A stretch of DNA of 64,000 nt from Gammaproteobacteria bacterium (GCA_022824305.1 JAJEAD010000039.1:1-64000), one strand, 5' to 3'; positions 1 through 8,884 are shown, counted from the first letter of the stretch. The notes: generated from the letters alone by a model not told the origin. Made by a program: numbers and translations.

Positions 1-39
1 GCGTGAAACTCAAACTGCTCGACAGTACACTGTGTCTTC

Positions 40-108
40 AAGGCTGCTTCCTCGTTGATTGGCGTAACTTGTTGATCGCACAACTGTTATGCCATAGGAA
101 GCAGCCTT
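40..108 (+). terminator. Terminator-like inverted repeat
   Basis: A perfect 12-bp inverted repeat (AAGGCTGCTTCC at 40-51, GGAAGCAGCCTT at 97-108) encloses 45 bases and is followed on the plus strand by a short T run (107-111). It could end a transcript entering from the left. The long loop is unusual for an intrinsic terminator, so a structured RNA or a repeat remnant is also possible. A small dyad, ACAGT-AC-ACTGT, lies just upstream at 22-33. Confidence 0.35.
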
Positions 109-263
109 TTTCTACTCCCTCGGTGAGTTTTTCGGGCTAGAGGCGTCCCTGCGGGTCTTTTGTCATTCTCTCCATGAGGGAGCAGCCCCGGGCGACTTTC
201 CGTTTCCGGCCGTCCCGGCCGCCGGTTCCTCCGACCGGGGCGGCACTTCGAGCGCGGCCGGGC

Positions 264-1460
264 TCATCCGCCCGCCGCCTCCGGCCGGCGGCCCCGAGGT
301 CGTTCCCACTTTCTCTCTGAGAGCACTTCCTCCATGACTCCGGCGGCAATGACGAGGTCGCCGGCATCCAGATAGAGCGGCGCAATTCCGAAGCGCATCA
401 CGTCCGGCGGCCGGAAGTCCCCGATGACGCCCCGCTCGATCAGCGCCGACATGAAAGAATAGCTGTCGGCGTAGCGAAACGATACCTGTGATCCGCGCTC
501 CGCGGGGGAGCGCGGGCTCGCGAGCTCGAGCTCCGGGCAGCGCGACTCGACCTCGGCGATGAAGCGCTCCGAGAGCGCCACGGACCGGGCCCGTACCGCC
601 TCGAGGGATATCCCCTCCCAGACGTCGAGCGCGGCGTCGAGCGCCGCCAGCCCGAGGATCGGCGGGGTGCCCACCCGCATCCGGGTGATCCCGGGAGCGG
701 GCCGGTAGCCGGGCTCGAAGTCGAAGGGCGCCTCGTGGCCCAGCCACCCCGAGAGCGTGGGCCGCACCCGCTCGACGTGCCGGGGGGCGACGTAGATGAA
801 GGCGGGAGCGCCGGGCCCGCCGTTCAGGAACTTGTAGGTGCACCCGACCGCGAAGTCGGCCCCGGCGGCGTCCAGGTGGATGGGGAGCGCGCCCGCGGAG
901 TGGGCGAGGTCCCAGATCGTGAGGGCGCCGGCGGCGTGCGCCGCGCGCGTCAGGCGGGCCATGTCGTGGAGGCGCCCGGTGCGGTAGTCGACCTCGGTCA
1001 GCATGAGGACCGCGACGCTCTCGTCGAGCGCCGCCTCCACCGCTTCCGGCGCCACCAGGCGCAGCTCGTGACCGCGGCCGAGGGAGTCGATGAGGCCCTT
1101 CGCCATGTGGAGGTCGGAAGGGAAGTTGCCGTGGTCGGAGAGGACGACCCGCCGCTCGGGAACAAGATCGAGCGCGGCGGCGAGCGCCTGGTACACCTTG
1201 ATCGAGAGCGTGTCGCCCATCACCACGCGACCGGGACCGGCGCCGATCAGGCGCCCGACCCGGTCGCCGATGCGCGCCGGAGACTCCATCCAGCCCGCCT
1301 CGGTCCAGCCCCGGATCAGCAGCTCGCCCCACTCCTTCTCCATCAGGCGTCCCACCCGCTCGCGCGCCGCGAGCGGCAGGGGGCCGAGCGAGTTCCCGTC
1401 GAGATAGACGACGTCCTCCGGCAGGTGGAAGAGGGCCCGGGTGCGTGCGAAGTCCGTCAT
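264..1460 (-). CDS. kynU: Kynureninase
   Basis: This 398-residue protein is a fold-type I PLP enzyme that cleaves L-kynurenine to anthranilate and alanine in tryptophan catabolism. The kynureninase signature is visible: YLDGNSLGPLP near residue 19, the PLP-contacting segment TIWDLAHSAG (Asp184, His187), and the Schiff-base lysine in CTYKFLNGGPG (Lys210). Length is normal for bacterial kynureninases. It is the last gene of a minus-strand pair with the VOC-cupin gene at 1519, about 58 bp away, so the two are probably co-transcribed. No tryptophan dioxygenase or formamidase is nearby, so the rest of the pathway must be encoded elsewhere. The C-terminus ends in a short charged Arg/Gly tail that probably has no function. 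Confidence 0.93.
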   Translation of the reverse strand: MTDFARTRALFHLPEDVVYLDGNSLGPLPLAARERVGRLMEKEWGELLIRGWTEAGWMESPARIGDRVGRLIGAGPGRVVMGDTLSIKVYQALAAALDLVPERRVVLSDHGNFPSDLHMAKGLIDSLGRGHELRLVAPEAVEAALDESVAVLMLTEVDYRTGRLHDMARLTRAAHAAGALTIWDLAHSAGALPIHLDAAGADFAVGCTYKFLNGGPGAPAFIYVAPRHVERVRPTLSGWLGHEAPFDFEPGYRPAPGITRMRVGTPPILGLAALDAALDVWEGISLEAVRARSVALSERFIAEVESRCPELELASPRSPAERGSQVSFRYADSYSFMSALIERGVIGDFRPPDVMRFGIAPLYLDAGDLVIAAGVMEEVLSERKWERPRGRRPEAAGG

Positions 1461-1518
1461 GTCCGGGAGCGGCGGCAGTGGGGGCCGCGACGATGGGCGG
1501 GGAGGCGGGGAGGGTGCA

Positions 1519-2754
1519 TCAGGGGCTCCGGTGGACGGAGGTGGTGAAGGTGCCGGGGAGCGAGACCTCCAGCAGCTCGAGGCCGGCGCTGCAGCCCTCG
1601 TAGGCGGCGCGCAGCCCCGGGGGCAGCACGAAGGCGTCGCCCGCGCGCAGCGCCGAGGGCGCGCCCTCCGGCGTGCGCAGCGTCATGCCGCCTTCGAGGA
1701 CGAAGGTGAAGAGGATGTCCGCGTCGTGGCTCGTCTCGGGGGCGGAGGCGCCGTCGCGCCATCTCGCGACCTGAACGTCCGCGACGCCGCCGGTGGCGGC
1801 GGCGATTCCGGTGTCGCAGGCCTCGAAGCCGGGCACCCTGCCCGCGCGCCAGCGCGCGTCCCGCCGCCGGTGGCGGCAGAAGCGCTGGCCGTCGAATTCG
1901 CGCTCCGGCGCCCGCCGGCCGGTGGGCAGCTCGAGCTCGTGGTCGAGCGCGGTGAGATGCTCGGCCGGCGCCGCGAGCTCGACGACTTCCAGGTTCCCGG
2001 ACGATTCGAGCACGCGGTGGCGGATCCGCGGGGGCTGGATGACGCAGTCCCCGGCGGCGAGGCGGAAGGGGGGACCCTGGTCCTCGTACACCAGGTCCAC
2101 CCATCCCCGGTAGCAGTAGATGAGCTGGAAGGCGGCGATGTGGTAGTGCACGTCGTCGGGCACCGGGCCCGCCTCCGGGATGCGGATGTGCGAGGCGATG
2201 AGCGCCCCGCCGAGGCGCCCCGGAATGAGGTCCCGGTAGTGCATGCCGGCGCGGCCGACGACCCACGAGCCGCCGTCCGCGCCCTGGCGCTCCACCACCA
2301 GGGCGTGGCGGGTGGGCGGGCGCGGCGGCGCTTGCGCATCGATGTCGCGCAGCTCGATGCGGGTGCCGTTGGGGGCGAGGAGCTCGCGCGCGCCGCCTCC
2401 CACCGCGTCGGGGTGCGCGCAGTGGAGTCGCACCACGCCGGGAGCGCAGGCGGCGCCGCGCTCGAGGCGAAGGCGCAGGCCGTGGCCCGAGAGCAGCGCC
2501 TGCGCGGGGTCGTCGGCGGGAAAGATCGACTCGAGCCGGAACCCGAGCCGCTCGCGGAAGAAGGCGAGCTCCGCGTGCAGGTCGCGGCTCGGCAGGAGCA
2601 CCTCGGCCAGCGCCGCCCCGACGGGAGCGGCGCTGGATGCCTTCCCGTCGTGCGTTCCGGATTCCGGGCCCGCGTGCAGGCCCGACTCGTCGTTCAACGC
2701 ACCTTCCCTCGCCCCGTGTCCCGTGTCCGCGCCGGTCCCGAACCTTCCCGCCAT
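1519..2754 (-). CDS. VOC (glyoxalase-like) plus double-cupin protein
   Basis: This protein of about 411 residues has an N-terminal glyoxalase/VOC-like part (roughly residues 45-130, with LLPSRDLHAELAFFRERLGF). Two cupin cores follow: one around DVHYHIAAFQLIYCYRGW and PPFRLAAGDCVIQPP, and a second near the C-terminus (ILFTFVLEGGMTLRT, ALRAGDAFVLPPG). The first cupin keeps several His and Glu residues that could bind metal; the second looks poorer in ligands. The chosen ATG at 2754 has GAGG five bases upstream; an ATG at 2787 in the same frame would add 11 residues. Position beside kynU suggests a role in ring cleavage or handling of a tryptophan/kynurenine metabolite, but that is inference. 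It is not a normal single-cupin 3-hydroxyanthranilate dioxygenase. Confidence 0.7.
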   Translation of the reverse strand: MAGRFGTGADTGHGAREGALNDESGLHAGPESGTHDGKASSAAPVGAALAEVLLPSRDLHAELAFFRERLGFRLESIFPADDPAQALLSGHGLRLRLERGAACAPGVVRLHCAHPDAVGGGARELLAPNGTRIELRDIDAQAPPRPPTRHALVVERQGADGGSWVVGRAGMHYRDLIPGRLGGALIASHIRIPEAGPVPDDVHYHIAAFQLIYCYRGWVDLVYEDQGPPFRLAAGDCVIQPPRIRHRVLESSGNLEVVELAAPAEHLTALDHELELPTGRRAPEREFDGQRFCRHRRRDARWRAGRVPGFEACDTGIAAATGGVADVQVARWRDGASAPETSHDADILFTFVLEGGMTLRTPEGAPSALRAGDAFVLPPGLRAAYEGCSAGLELLEVSLPGTFTTSVHRSP

Positions 2755-2843
2755 TGTAGCCTCACGGCGGGCGGGAAGCCTGCGCACTTCCCCCTCTTCG
2801 GCCGGCGCGCGGGCCCCGGAAGGCGGCTACCATTGGTCTCGCC

Positions 2844-3806
2844 ATGAATGCCGCCGCGCACTCCGGCTCCGTAGCGCCGCCGGCCCCCGGTCGCGGGGCT
2901 GCGCCCCTCCTCGAGCTCGAAGGCCTGACCCGCCGCTTCGGCGGCCTGACCGCGGTGGACCGCTGCTCCTTCGCGATCGAGGCGGGCCGCATCACCGGCA
3001 TGATCGGGCCGAACGGCGCCGGCAAGACCACCATCTTCAGCATGGTGGCGGGGGCGCTGCGCCCGAGCGCGGGCCGCATCCTCTTCGACGGCGAGGACAT
3101 CGGCGGCGTCCCCACCCACCGGCTCTTTCACCGGGGCATCGTGCGCACCTTCCAGATCCCGCACGAGTTCGGCCGGCTCACGGTGCTCGAGAACCTGATG
3201 GCGGTGCCCGCCGCCCAGCCCGGAGAGCGCCTGTGGCCGGTGTGGCTCAGCCCCCGCGCGGTCGCCCGACGCGAGCGCGAGGTGCGCGAGCGGGCCGAGG
3301 ACGCGCTGCGCTTCCTCACCCTGTGGGAGCTGCGCGACGAGCTCGCGATGCACCTCTCCGGCGGGCAGAAGAAGCTGCTCGAGCTCGGCCGGGCGATGAT
3401 GACCTCGCCCCGCCTCGTGCTTCTCGACGAGCCGGGGGCGGGGGTCAACCCGACCCTGCTCGCGCGCCTGCGGGAGATGATCCTCGAGCTCAACCGGGAG
3501 CGCGGCTACACCTTCGTCGTCATCGAGCACGACATGGACTTCATCGCCTCTCTCTGCGAGCGGGTCATCGTGCTCTCGCAGGGCGCGGTCCTGACCGAGG
3601 GCCCGATGGAGCGGGTGCGCCGGGACCCCCGCGTGCTCGACGCCTACCTGGGGGGAGACGAGGAGAACGAAGGCGCCACTGGCACGGGGACGCCGGCCGG
3701 AGGGGACGCTTCCCGCGCGGGAACGGCGGCAGGGCGCGCGGCGGGGGAAGGGCACGGCGGCGCGCTGGGCGCCGGGGCCACGGACCCCGGGGAGAGCCCG
3801 CCGTGA
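2844..3806 (+). CDS. livG: Branched-chain amino-acid-type ABC transporter, ATPase 1
   Basis: This is a LivG-type ATPase of a hydrophobic amino-acid (HAAT) importer, 320 residues, opening a five-gene operon. It shows Walker A GPNGAGKTT (about residue 54), the signature LSGGQKK, Walker B LVLLDEPGAGVNP and the H-loop VIEHDMDF. The N-terminus LLELEGLTRRFGGLTAVD is typical of LivG. Beyond the usual length of about 260 residues it carries roughly 50 residues rich in Gly, Ala and Thr, which look like low-complexity read-on rather than a domain. The next gene starts inside its stop codon (GTGA), so translation is coupled. The substrate could be branched-chain amino acids or another small acid or amide; the sequence does not decide. 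Confidence 0.93.
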   Translation: MNAAAHSGSVAPPAPGRGAAPLLELEGLTRRFGGLTAVDRCSFAIEAGRITGMIGPNGAGKTTIFSMVAGALRPSAGRILFDGEDIGGVPTHRLFHRGIVRTFQIPHEFGRLTVLENLMAVPAAQPGERLWPVWLSPRAVARREREVRERAEDALRFLTLWELRDELAMHLSGGQKKLLELGRAMMTSPRLVLLDEPGAGVNPTLLARLREMILELNRERGYTFVVIEHDMDFIASLCERVIVLSQGAVLTEGPMERVRRDPRVLDAYLGGDEENEGATGTGTPAGGDASRAGTAAGRAAGEGHGGALGAGATDPGESPP

Positions 3807-4606
3807 GCGCGGGCGCCGGCGCCACCCTCGGGGAGGAGGCCGGCACTCCCGTCCTCGCGCTCGAGGGCGTGACCGGGGGCTACGGCGGAGCGGAGATCAT
3901 CCACGAGGTGTCGGTCCGCGTCGGCCCGGGCGAGATCGTCGTGCTCATCGGCCCCAACGGGGCGGGCAAGTCCACGGTGATGAACGCGGTGCTCGGGCGC
4001 CTCGAGCTCTCGCGGGGGCGGGTGCGCCTCCGGGGCCGGGACATCACCGGCACCGCGCCGGACCGGGTGGTGCGCCAGGGCGTGTGCTACGTCCCCCAGA
4101 GCGCGAACGTCTTTCCGAACCTCAGCGTGAACGAGAACCTGGAGATGGGAGCCTACATCCGCCGCGACGACTTCCGTCCCCGCATGCGGGAGATGTACGA
4201 GCTCTTCCCCCCGCTCGCCGAGCGCCGGCGCACCCCGGCCGGCAACCTCTCGGGGGGGCAGCGCCAGATGGTGGCGATCGCCAAGGCGCTGATGGTCGAG
4301 CCGGCTGTCCTCCTCCTCGACGAGCCGAGCGCGGGGCTCTCGCCGCGCTTCCGCGCCGACATCTTCCGGGTGGTGCGCGAGATCAACGCGGGCGGGGTCC
4401 CCGTGCTCATGGTGGAGCAGAACGCGCGCCAGGCGCTGGGCATCGCCGACCGCGGCTATGTCCTCGTCGACGGCCGCAACCGCCTCGACGGCAGCGGCGC
4501 GGCGCTCCTCGCGGATCCCGCGGTGGGCGCGATGTTCCTCGGCGGGCGCGGCGACGCCGCCGGGACGGGCGGGGGCGGGACGGCGCCGGGAGCGGCGGCG
4601 CCGTGA
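3803..4606 (+). CDS. livF: Branched-chain amino-acid-type ABC transporter, ATPase 2
   Basis: This LivF-type ATPase has about 267 residues from the GTG at 3803, which overlaps the livG stop by 4 bp. It carries Walker A GPNGAGKST, the LivF-typical stretch GVCYVPQSANVFPNLSVNENL, signature NLSGGQRQM, Walker B VLLLDEPSAGLSP and MVEQNARQAL. It pairs with LivG as the cytoplasmic motor of the importer. The start was chosen because the next in-frame upstream starts lie deep inside livG and the LivF core begins at about residue 17. A short Gly/Ala-rich tail follows the core. The livH start overlaps its stop by 4 bp. Confidence 0.93.
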   Translation: MSAGAGATLGEEAGTPVLALEGVTGGYGGAEIIHEVSVRVGPGEIVVLIGPNGAGKSTVMNAVLGRLELSRGRVRLRGRDITGTAPDRVVRQGVCYVPQSANVFPNLSVNENLEMGAYIRRDDFRPRMREMYELFPPLAERRRTPAGNLSGGQRQMVAIAKALMVEPAVLLLDEPSAGLSPRFRADIFRVVREINAGGVPVLMVEQNARQALGIADRGYVLVDGRNRLDGSGAALLADPAVGAMFLGGRGDAAGTGGGGTAPGAAAP

Positions 4607-5493
4607 TCGAGTTCCTCAACTTCTACCTCATCCCGGGCCTGGTGCTCGGGAGCATCTACGCGCTCGGCGCGATCGGGGTGACGCTCACCTTCGGGATCCT
4701 GCGCTTCGCGAACTTCGCGCACGGGGAGACCATGACGCTCGGCGCCTTCATCGCCCTCTCGCTCGCCACCTTCACCGGCTGGCACCCCTTCGCGGTGCTG
4801 CCGATTGCGATGGCGCTCACCGCGCTCGCGGTGCTCGGCATGGACCGGCTCTTTTTCCGGCCGCTGCGCCACGGGTCGACCATCATCCTCGTGATCGCCT
4901 CCTTCGGCCTGATGCTGATGGTGCGCTCGCTCGTGCAGCTCGTGTGGGGCGCGCAACTGCGCTCCTTCGGGCAGGGCATCGATCTGCCCTGGGTGCTCTT
5001 CGACGCGCTGCGCATCTTCCCCAAGCACGTCACCATCGTGTGCGCCGCCCTCGTGCTGATGCTCGCGGTGCACCTGCTGCTCTCGCGCACCCGGGCCGGC
5101 AAGGCGATGCGCGCGATGGCGGACTCGCCCGATCTCGCCCGCCTCACCGGCATCGACACCGAGCGGGTGATCGTCACCACCTGGATCGTGGGCGCGGGGC
5201 TCGCGGCCGCGGCCGGGGTCTTCCTCGCCTACGACACCCACGTCGAGTCCCAGCTCGGCTTCAAGCTGCTGCTGCCGATCTTCGCCGCCGCCCTGCTCGG
5301 GGGCATCGGCCGGCCCTACGGGGCGATGGCGGGGGGCCTGGTGATCGGGCTCGTGGAGGAGCTCTCCACCTACCCGTGGATCGGCAGCGAGGCGCTCGTC
5401 CCGCCCGGCTACAAGACCGGGGTCGCCTTCGCGATCATGGTCGCGATCCTGATCTGGCGCCCGAGCGGGCTCTTCCGGGGCCGGGTGTTCTAG
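4603..5493 (+). CDS. livH: Branched-chain amino-acid-type ABC permease LivH
   Basis: This LivH-type inner-membrane permease has about 296 residues from a GTG at 4603 that overlaps the livF stop. About eight hydrophobic segments run through it, starting with FYLIPGLVLGSIYALGAIGV, which is characteristic of the family, followed by LTFGILRFANFAHGE. The conserved permease loop toward the ATPases is seen around SRTRAGKAMRAMADSPDLAR. Length matches LivH (about 290-310 residues). It forms the translocation pore with LivM. No separate promoter is visible inside the operon, and the next gene starts 2 bp after its stop. Confidence 0.92.
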   Translation: MIEFLNFYLIPGLVLGSIYALGAIGVTLTFGILRFANFAHGETMTLGAFIALSLATFTGWHPFAVLPIAMALTALAVLGMDRLFFRPLRHGSTIILVIASFGLMLMVRSLVQLVWGAQLRSFGQGIDLPWVLFDALRIFPKHVTIVCAALVLMLAVHLLLSRTRAGKAMRAMADSPDLARLTGIDTERVIVTTWIVGAGLAAAAGVFLAYDTHVESQLGFKLLLPIFAAALLGGIGRPYGAMAGGLVIGLVEELSTYPWIGSEALVPPGYKTGVAFAIMVAILIWRPSGLFRGRVF

Positions 5494-5495
5494 GC

Positions 5496-6467
5496 GTGGA
5501 ACAGCAGCTCTACGGCATCTTCCTCTACGGGGTGTTCCTGCTCACCATGGGCGGGATCTACGCGGTGCTCACCCTCGGCCTCAACATCCAGTGGGGCTTC
5601 ACCGGGCTCTTCAACGCCGGGGTGGCGGGCTTCTTCGCGATCGGCGCCTACACCACCGCCATCGTGACCTCGGCGGCCTCCGAGCGCCACCTCGGCGGCT
5701 ACGGCCTGCCGGTGGCAGCGGGCCTGGTCGCGGCGATGGTCGCGAGCGCGGTCATCGCCTGGGGAGTGGGCCGGATCTGCATCCGGCTGCGCGCCGACTA
5801 CCTCGCCATCGCCACCCTCGGGATCGCCGAGATCTTCCGCCTCGTCCTCAAGAACGAGGTGTGGGCGACCAACGGCCCGCGCGGGATCTCGCTCATCCCC
5901 AAGCCCTTCGAGCACCTGCCCGAGCCGTGGAACCAGGTCGGGATGCTGCTCCTGGTCTTCGCGGTGGTCGCGGTGCTCTACGTCCTCCTCGAGCGGGCGC
6001 GGCGCTCCCCCTGGGGCCGGGTGATGGCCGCGATCCGCGAGAACGAGGCGGCGGCGCGCGCAGCGGGCAAGGACGTGGAGCGGCTGCGCATCGAGGCGTT
6101 CGTGCTCGGCGCCGCGCTGATGGGCCTCGGCGGGGCGTTGATGGCGCACCACATCAAGTTCATCGAGCCGAACGCGGCGGAGCCGGTCTCCGCCACCTTC
6201 CTGGTCTGGGTGATGCTCGTGATCGGCGGCGCCGCAAACAACCGCGGTGCGGTGTTCGGCGCGATCCTGATCTGGACTATCTGGTCCACAGCCGAAATAC
6301 TTAGCGCGCGACTACCCCCGGAGTGGGCGGTCAAGTCGGCATACCTGCGGATCTTTCTCGTGGGCCTTGCATTGCAGATCATCCTGCAGCGTTTCCCCGG
6401 CGGCATCTTCCGCGAGCGCCGCTTCCGCACCGCTCCTTCCTCTTCAACCAGGGAGCAACCTCCATGA
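5496..6467 (+). CDS. livM: Branched-chain amino-acid-type ABC permease LivM
   Basis: This second permease has about 323 residues and starts at the GTG at 5496, 2 bp after livH. Family marks are LTLGLNIQWGFTGLFNAGVA near the N-terminus, YLAIATLGIAEIFRL, and the cytoplasmic coupling loop SPWGRVMAAIRENEAAARA. Multiple hydrophobic segments span the sequence. Its stop TGA overlaps the ATG of the binding-protein gene (ATGA at 6464-6467), which completes the tight livGFHMK order. That order puts the binding protein last, a common arrangement in proteobacteria. Confidence 0.92.
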   Translation: MEQQLYGIFLYGVFLLTMGGIYAVLTLGLNIQWGFTGLFNAGVAGFFAIGAYTTAIVTSAASERHLGGYGLPVAAGLVAAMVASAVIAWGVGRICIRLRADYLAIATLGIAEIFRLVLKNEVWATNGPRGISLIPKPFEHLPEPWNQVGMLLLVFAVVAVLYVLLERARRSPWGRVMAAIRENEAAARAAGKDVERLRIEAFVLGAALMGLGGALMAHHIKFIEPNAAEPVSATFLVWVMLVIGGAANNRGAVFGAILIWTIWSTAEILSARLPPEWAVKSAYLRIFLVGLALQIILQRFPGGIFRERRFRTAPSSSTREQPP

Positions 6468-7669
6468 AGAAGACGATGATTGCAGCGGCCGCGGCCGCGG
6501 CCGCGCTCGCCCTGAACGGCGCCGTCGCCACCGCGGGAGAGGTCAAGGTCGGCTCCGCGGCGGCCGTCACCGGCCCCATCGCGGAGCTGGTGGTGGCCAT
6601 CGTCAATGCCCGCAACCTCGCCGCGACCCACGTGAACGAGCAGGGCGGCCTGCTCGGCGGCGACACCTACACGCTCGTGCCGGGCGACTCGCAGTGCGAC
6701 CCCAAGGCCGCGGTCGACGCGGGCGCGAAGCTCGTCAACGTGGAGCAGGTGGTGGCGATCATCGGCGCCAACTGCTCGGGCGCCACCAACGGCATGGCCC
6801 AGTCCGTCTCCATCCCCGCCGGCGTGGTGATGCTCTCCGACACCGCCACCGCGCCTTCGATCTCGGAGCTCGACGACAACGACCTCGTGTTCCGGGTGGC
6901 GACCTCCGACGACCTACATGGGCGCACCCTCGCCCAGCGCGCATGGGACCACGGCTACCGCAAGCTCGCGGTGACCTACGCCACCGACGACTACAACTCC
7001 GGCTTCGCCGAGGTGTTCGCGGCCGCGTTCACCGCGCTCGGCGGCACCATCACCGGCAACGAGGCGCACGAGCCGAACAAGGCCTCCTACCGCGCCGAGC
7101 TCGCAACGCTCGCGGGCGCCGAGCCGGACGGCCTCGTGCTCTTCGCCTACTACGGCTCGAGCGGCATCACCATCCTGCGCAACAGCCTCGAGAACGCGCT
7201 TTTCGGCAAGTTCCTCGGGGCCGACGGCATGATGGATAACTCCGTCATCGAGCAGATCGGGGCCGACAACCTGCGCGGCAACATCATGCTCTCGCAGCCC
7301 GCATCCGCCACCGGGAGCCCGCCCTACGAGGCCTTCGCCGCCGCCTTCGAGGCCACCGGCAACGCCCCGGACGCCCCCTTCGTCGCCCACAGCTACGACG
7401 TCTCCTTCCTCGCCGCGCTCGCCATCGAGAAGGCGGGCTCCGCCGACCGCGGCGCCATCTCCGCGGCACTCCGCGAAGTCGCGAACGCCCCCGGCACCGT
7501 CATCCTCCCCGGCGAATGGGCCAAGGCCAAGGCGGCCATCGCGGCCGGCGAGGACATCAACTACGAGGGCGCCTCCGGCCCCATCGAGTTCGACGAGAAG
7601 GGCGACGTGACCGGCACCTACACCCTCAACGGCGTCGGCGACGACGGGACGTGGACCCCGGTGATGTAG
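6464..7669 (+). CDS. livK: Periplasmic amino-acid-type ABC substrate-binding protein
   Basis: This type I periplasmic binding protein (Leu/Ile/Val-binding fold) has about 401 residues. It begins with a Sec signal peptide: a KK start, an Ala-rich hydrophobic core and probable cleavage after AVATAG. The mature N-terminus EVKVGSAAAVTGPIAELV is typical of the family; two alpha/beta lobes follow. The ATG at 6464 has a GGGAG site nine bases upstream. It delivers substrate to LivHM. No second binding protein follows. A long hairpin at 7721-7760 may stabilise or end the transcript. Confidence 0.92.
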   Translation: MKKTMIAAAAAAAALALNGAVATAGEVKVGSAAAVTGPIAELVVAIVNARNLAATHVNEQGGLLGGDTYTLVPGDSQCDPKAAVDAGAKLVNVEQVVAIIGANCSGATNGMAQSVSIPAGVVMLSDTATAPSISELDDNDLVFRVATSDDLHGRTLAQRAWDHGYRKLAVTYATDDYNSGFAEVFAAAFTALGGTITGNEAHEPNKASYRAELATLAGAEPDGLVLFAYYGSSGITILRNSLENALFGKFLGADGMMDNSVIEQIGADNLRGNIMLSQPASATGSPPYEAFAAAFEATGNAPDAPFVAHSYDVSFLAALAIEKAGSADRGAISAALREVANAPGTVILPGEWAKAKAAIAAGEDINYEGASGPIEFDEKGDVTGTYTLNGVGDDGTWTPVM

Positions 7670-7977
7670 GCGCAGTGGACCATTCGAGCGGAACCTGGAC
7701 AGCATGCCGGGATTGCTGAATTGGGGTATGGGCGTCAGACCGAATGTGCCCGTACCCCAAGGAATGAAATCCGCGAGACCATTCGACAGCAGTGCGGGGA
7801 AGATATCCCTCAGCCTGGAGAAGACACTCCGACGACAGAGAGATTCCGATGGCGTCTGAGAGGCAGGACAAGGACGGCTCTGCACGCCGGATCGCACCGG
7901 CGATCGCCGATCGGAATTCCCGCGCTTCCGACAGGAATTCACCTCTCGGGGCGTGCCGGGCGCGGGGGTCTGAAGAC
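7670..7977. other. Intergenic region with a strong hairpin
   Basis: About 308 bases hold no convincing gene. The main feature is an inverted repeat at 7721-7733 and 7748-7760: 13 pairs in RNA counting one G-U, with a 14-base loop. It has no following T run on either strand, so it may be a Rho-dependent end or an mRNA 3' protector for the liv operon. The base composition drops from here toward the island. Confidence 0.45.
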
Positions 7978-8637
7978 ATGGCGAAGGCGATGGTGCATAC
8001 CTATACGGCGAGAGTGACCTGGACCCAAAACAAGGAACAGGGCACGCCCGCCTACGACGCCTATGCTCGGGACTACGACGTTACCTGTGCCGGAAGGCCG
8101 ATACTCCGAGGTTCGGCCGACCTTCGCTACCTGGGCGACGCCAGCCGGCACAACCCGGAGGATCTGCTGGTAGCCGCGCTCTCCGCCTGTCACATGCTGT
8201 GGTACCTGCACCTCGCCGCGGTCAGTGGCGTAGTGGTCATAGCATATGAGGACAATGCAGAGGGTCGGATGCAGACTCACGCCGATGGATCAGACGAGTT
8301 CACGGAGGTCACGCTCAGACCACGGGTCACAATATCGGCGCAAAGCGACTCAAAAGTCGAGATGCGCCTGAATCAGAACGCACATGGGATGTGCTTCATC
8401 GCCCGCTCTGTCAACTTCCCCGTGCGTCATGAGCCGGAGACTAAACTGGGGAATGGCCGAGTGCGTGCGTCATCTCAGCGATACAGCTCTGTCACGCTCG
8501 ACATGGATCTTGATCGGGCAACGAGTCGCCAACCGAGGCTACGAAAGGAATCACTCACGGTTGAACCTCTCTCAACTTGCGGTGGTGAGCACTCCTGGCG
8601 CCCAGGTACGAATAGCACCCCGACATGTGAAAGATGA
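7978..8637 (+). CDS. OsmC-family protein with an abnormal C-terminal extension
   Basis: The first 150 or so residues form an OsmC/Ohr-like domain (thiol-dependent peroxidase family): HTYTARVTWTQN, DASRHNPEDLLVAALSACHM with the usual catalytic cysteine, and AHGMCFIARSVNFPVRHEPE containing the second conserved cysteine. OsmC proteins of this type normally stop just after this last motif. Here the frame continues for about 60 residues with composition unlike an OsmC domain, ending at 8637, so the original stop was probably lost by a frameshift or rearrangement at about 8440-8460. The ATG at 7978 was chosen because the domain begins there; its ribosome site is weak, and the frame is open upstream to 7792. 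The gene sits at the left edge of the AT-rich island. Confidence 0.7.
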   Translation: MAKAMVHTYTARVTWTQNKEQGTPAYDAYARDYDVTCAGRPILRGSADLRYLGDASRHNPEDLLVAALSACHMLWYLHLAAVSGVVVIAYEDNAEGRMQTHADGSDEFTEVTLRPRVTISAQSDSKVEMRLNQNAHGMCFIARSVNFPVRHEPETKLGNGRVRASSQRYSSVTLDMDLDRATSRQPRLRKESLTVEPLSTCGGEHSWRPGTNSTPTCER

Positions 8638-8884
8638 TGAAGACTTCGAACGCAGGCTGGATCGGGCGCCTGCGGCGTCGAGGAAGAGAACTTCTCCAAT
8701 GACTCAACAATTGACAAGAATCTCAAACGGGACCTCGTGCTTTGGCAAGAGAGGTAGGGGTTGTCCCTTGGTAACACTAATCAATTGTTTTCGACAATGC
8801 ACAGTACAACCACCATTGCCAGTCAAGTCCCTGGATGTCTAAGCACTAGCTCGCGTACAACGCAGGTAAACTCCTCCAGAGTCA
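8638..8884. other. AT-rich junction, no gene seen
   Basis: These roughly 250 bases mark the change from GC-rich core DNA to the AT-richer island. A small dyad, ATTGT-TTTCG-ACAAT (8784-8798), and a TTGACA at 8711-8716 are present, but no properly spaced -10 box follows either. No attachment-site repeat or integrase could be recognised. Confidence 0.3.

Noticed and set aside
7792-7977. Upstream part of the frame before the OsmC start
   Set aside because: Composition is atypical and the OsmC domain begins after the ATG at 7978.
8384-8842. A 152-codon plus-strand frame overlapping the OsmC tail
   Set aside because: It has no homology or ribosome site and crosses the composition change.
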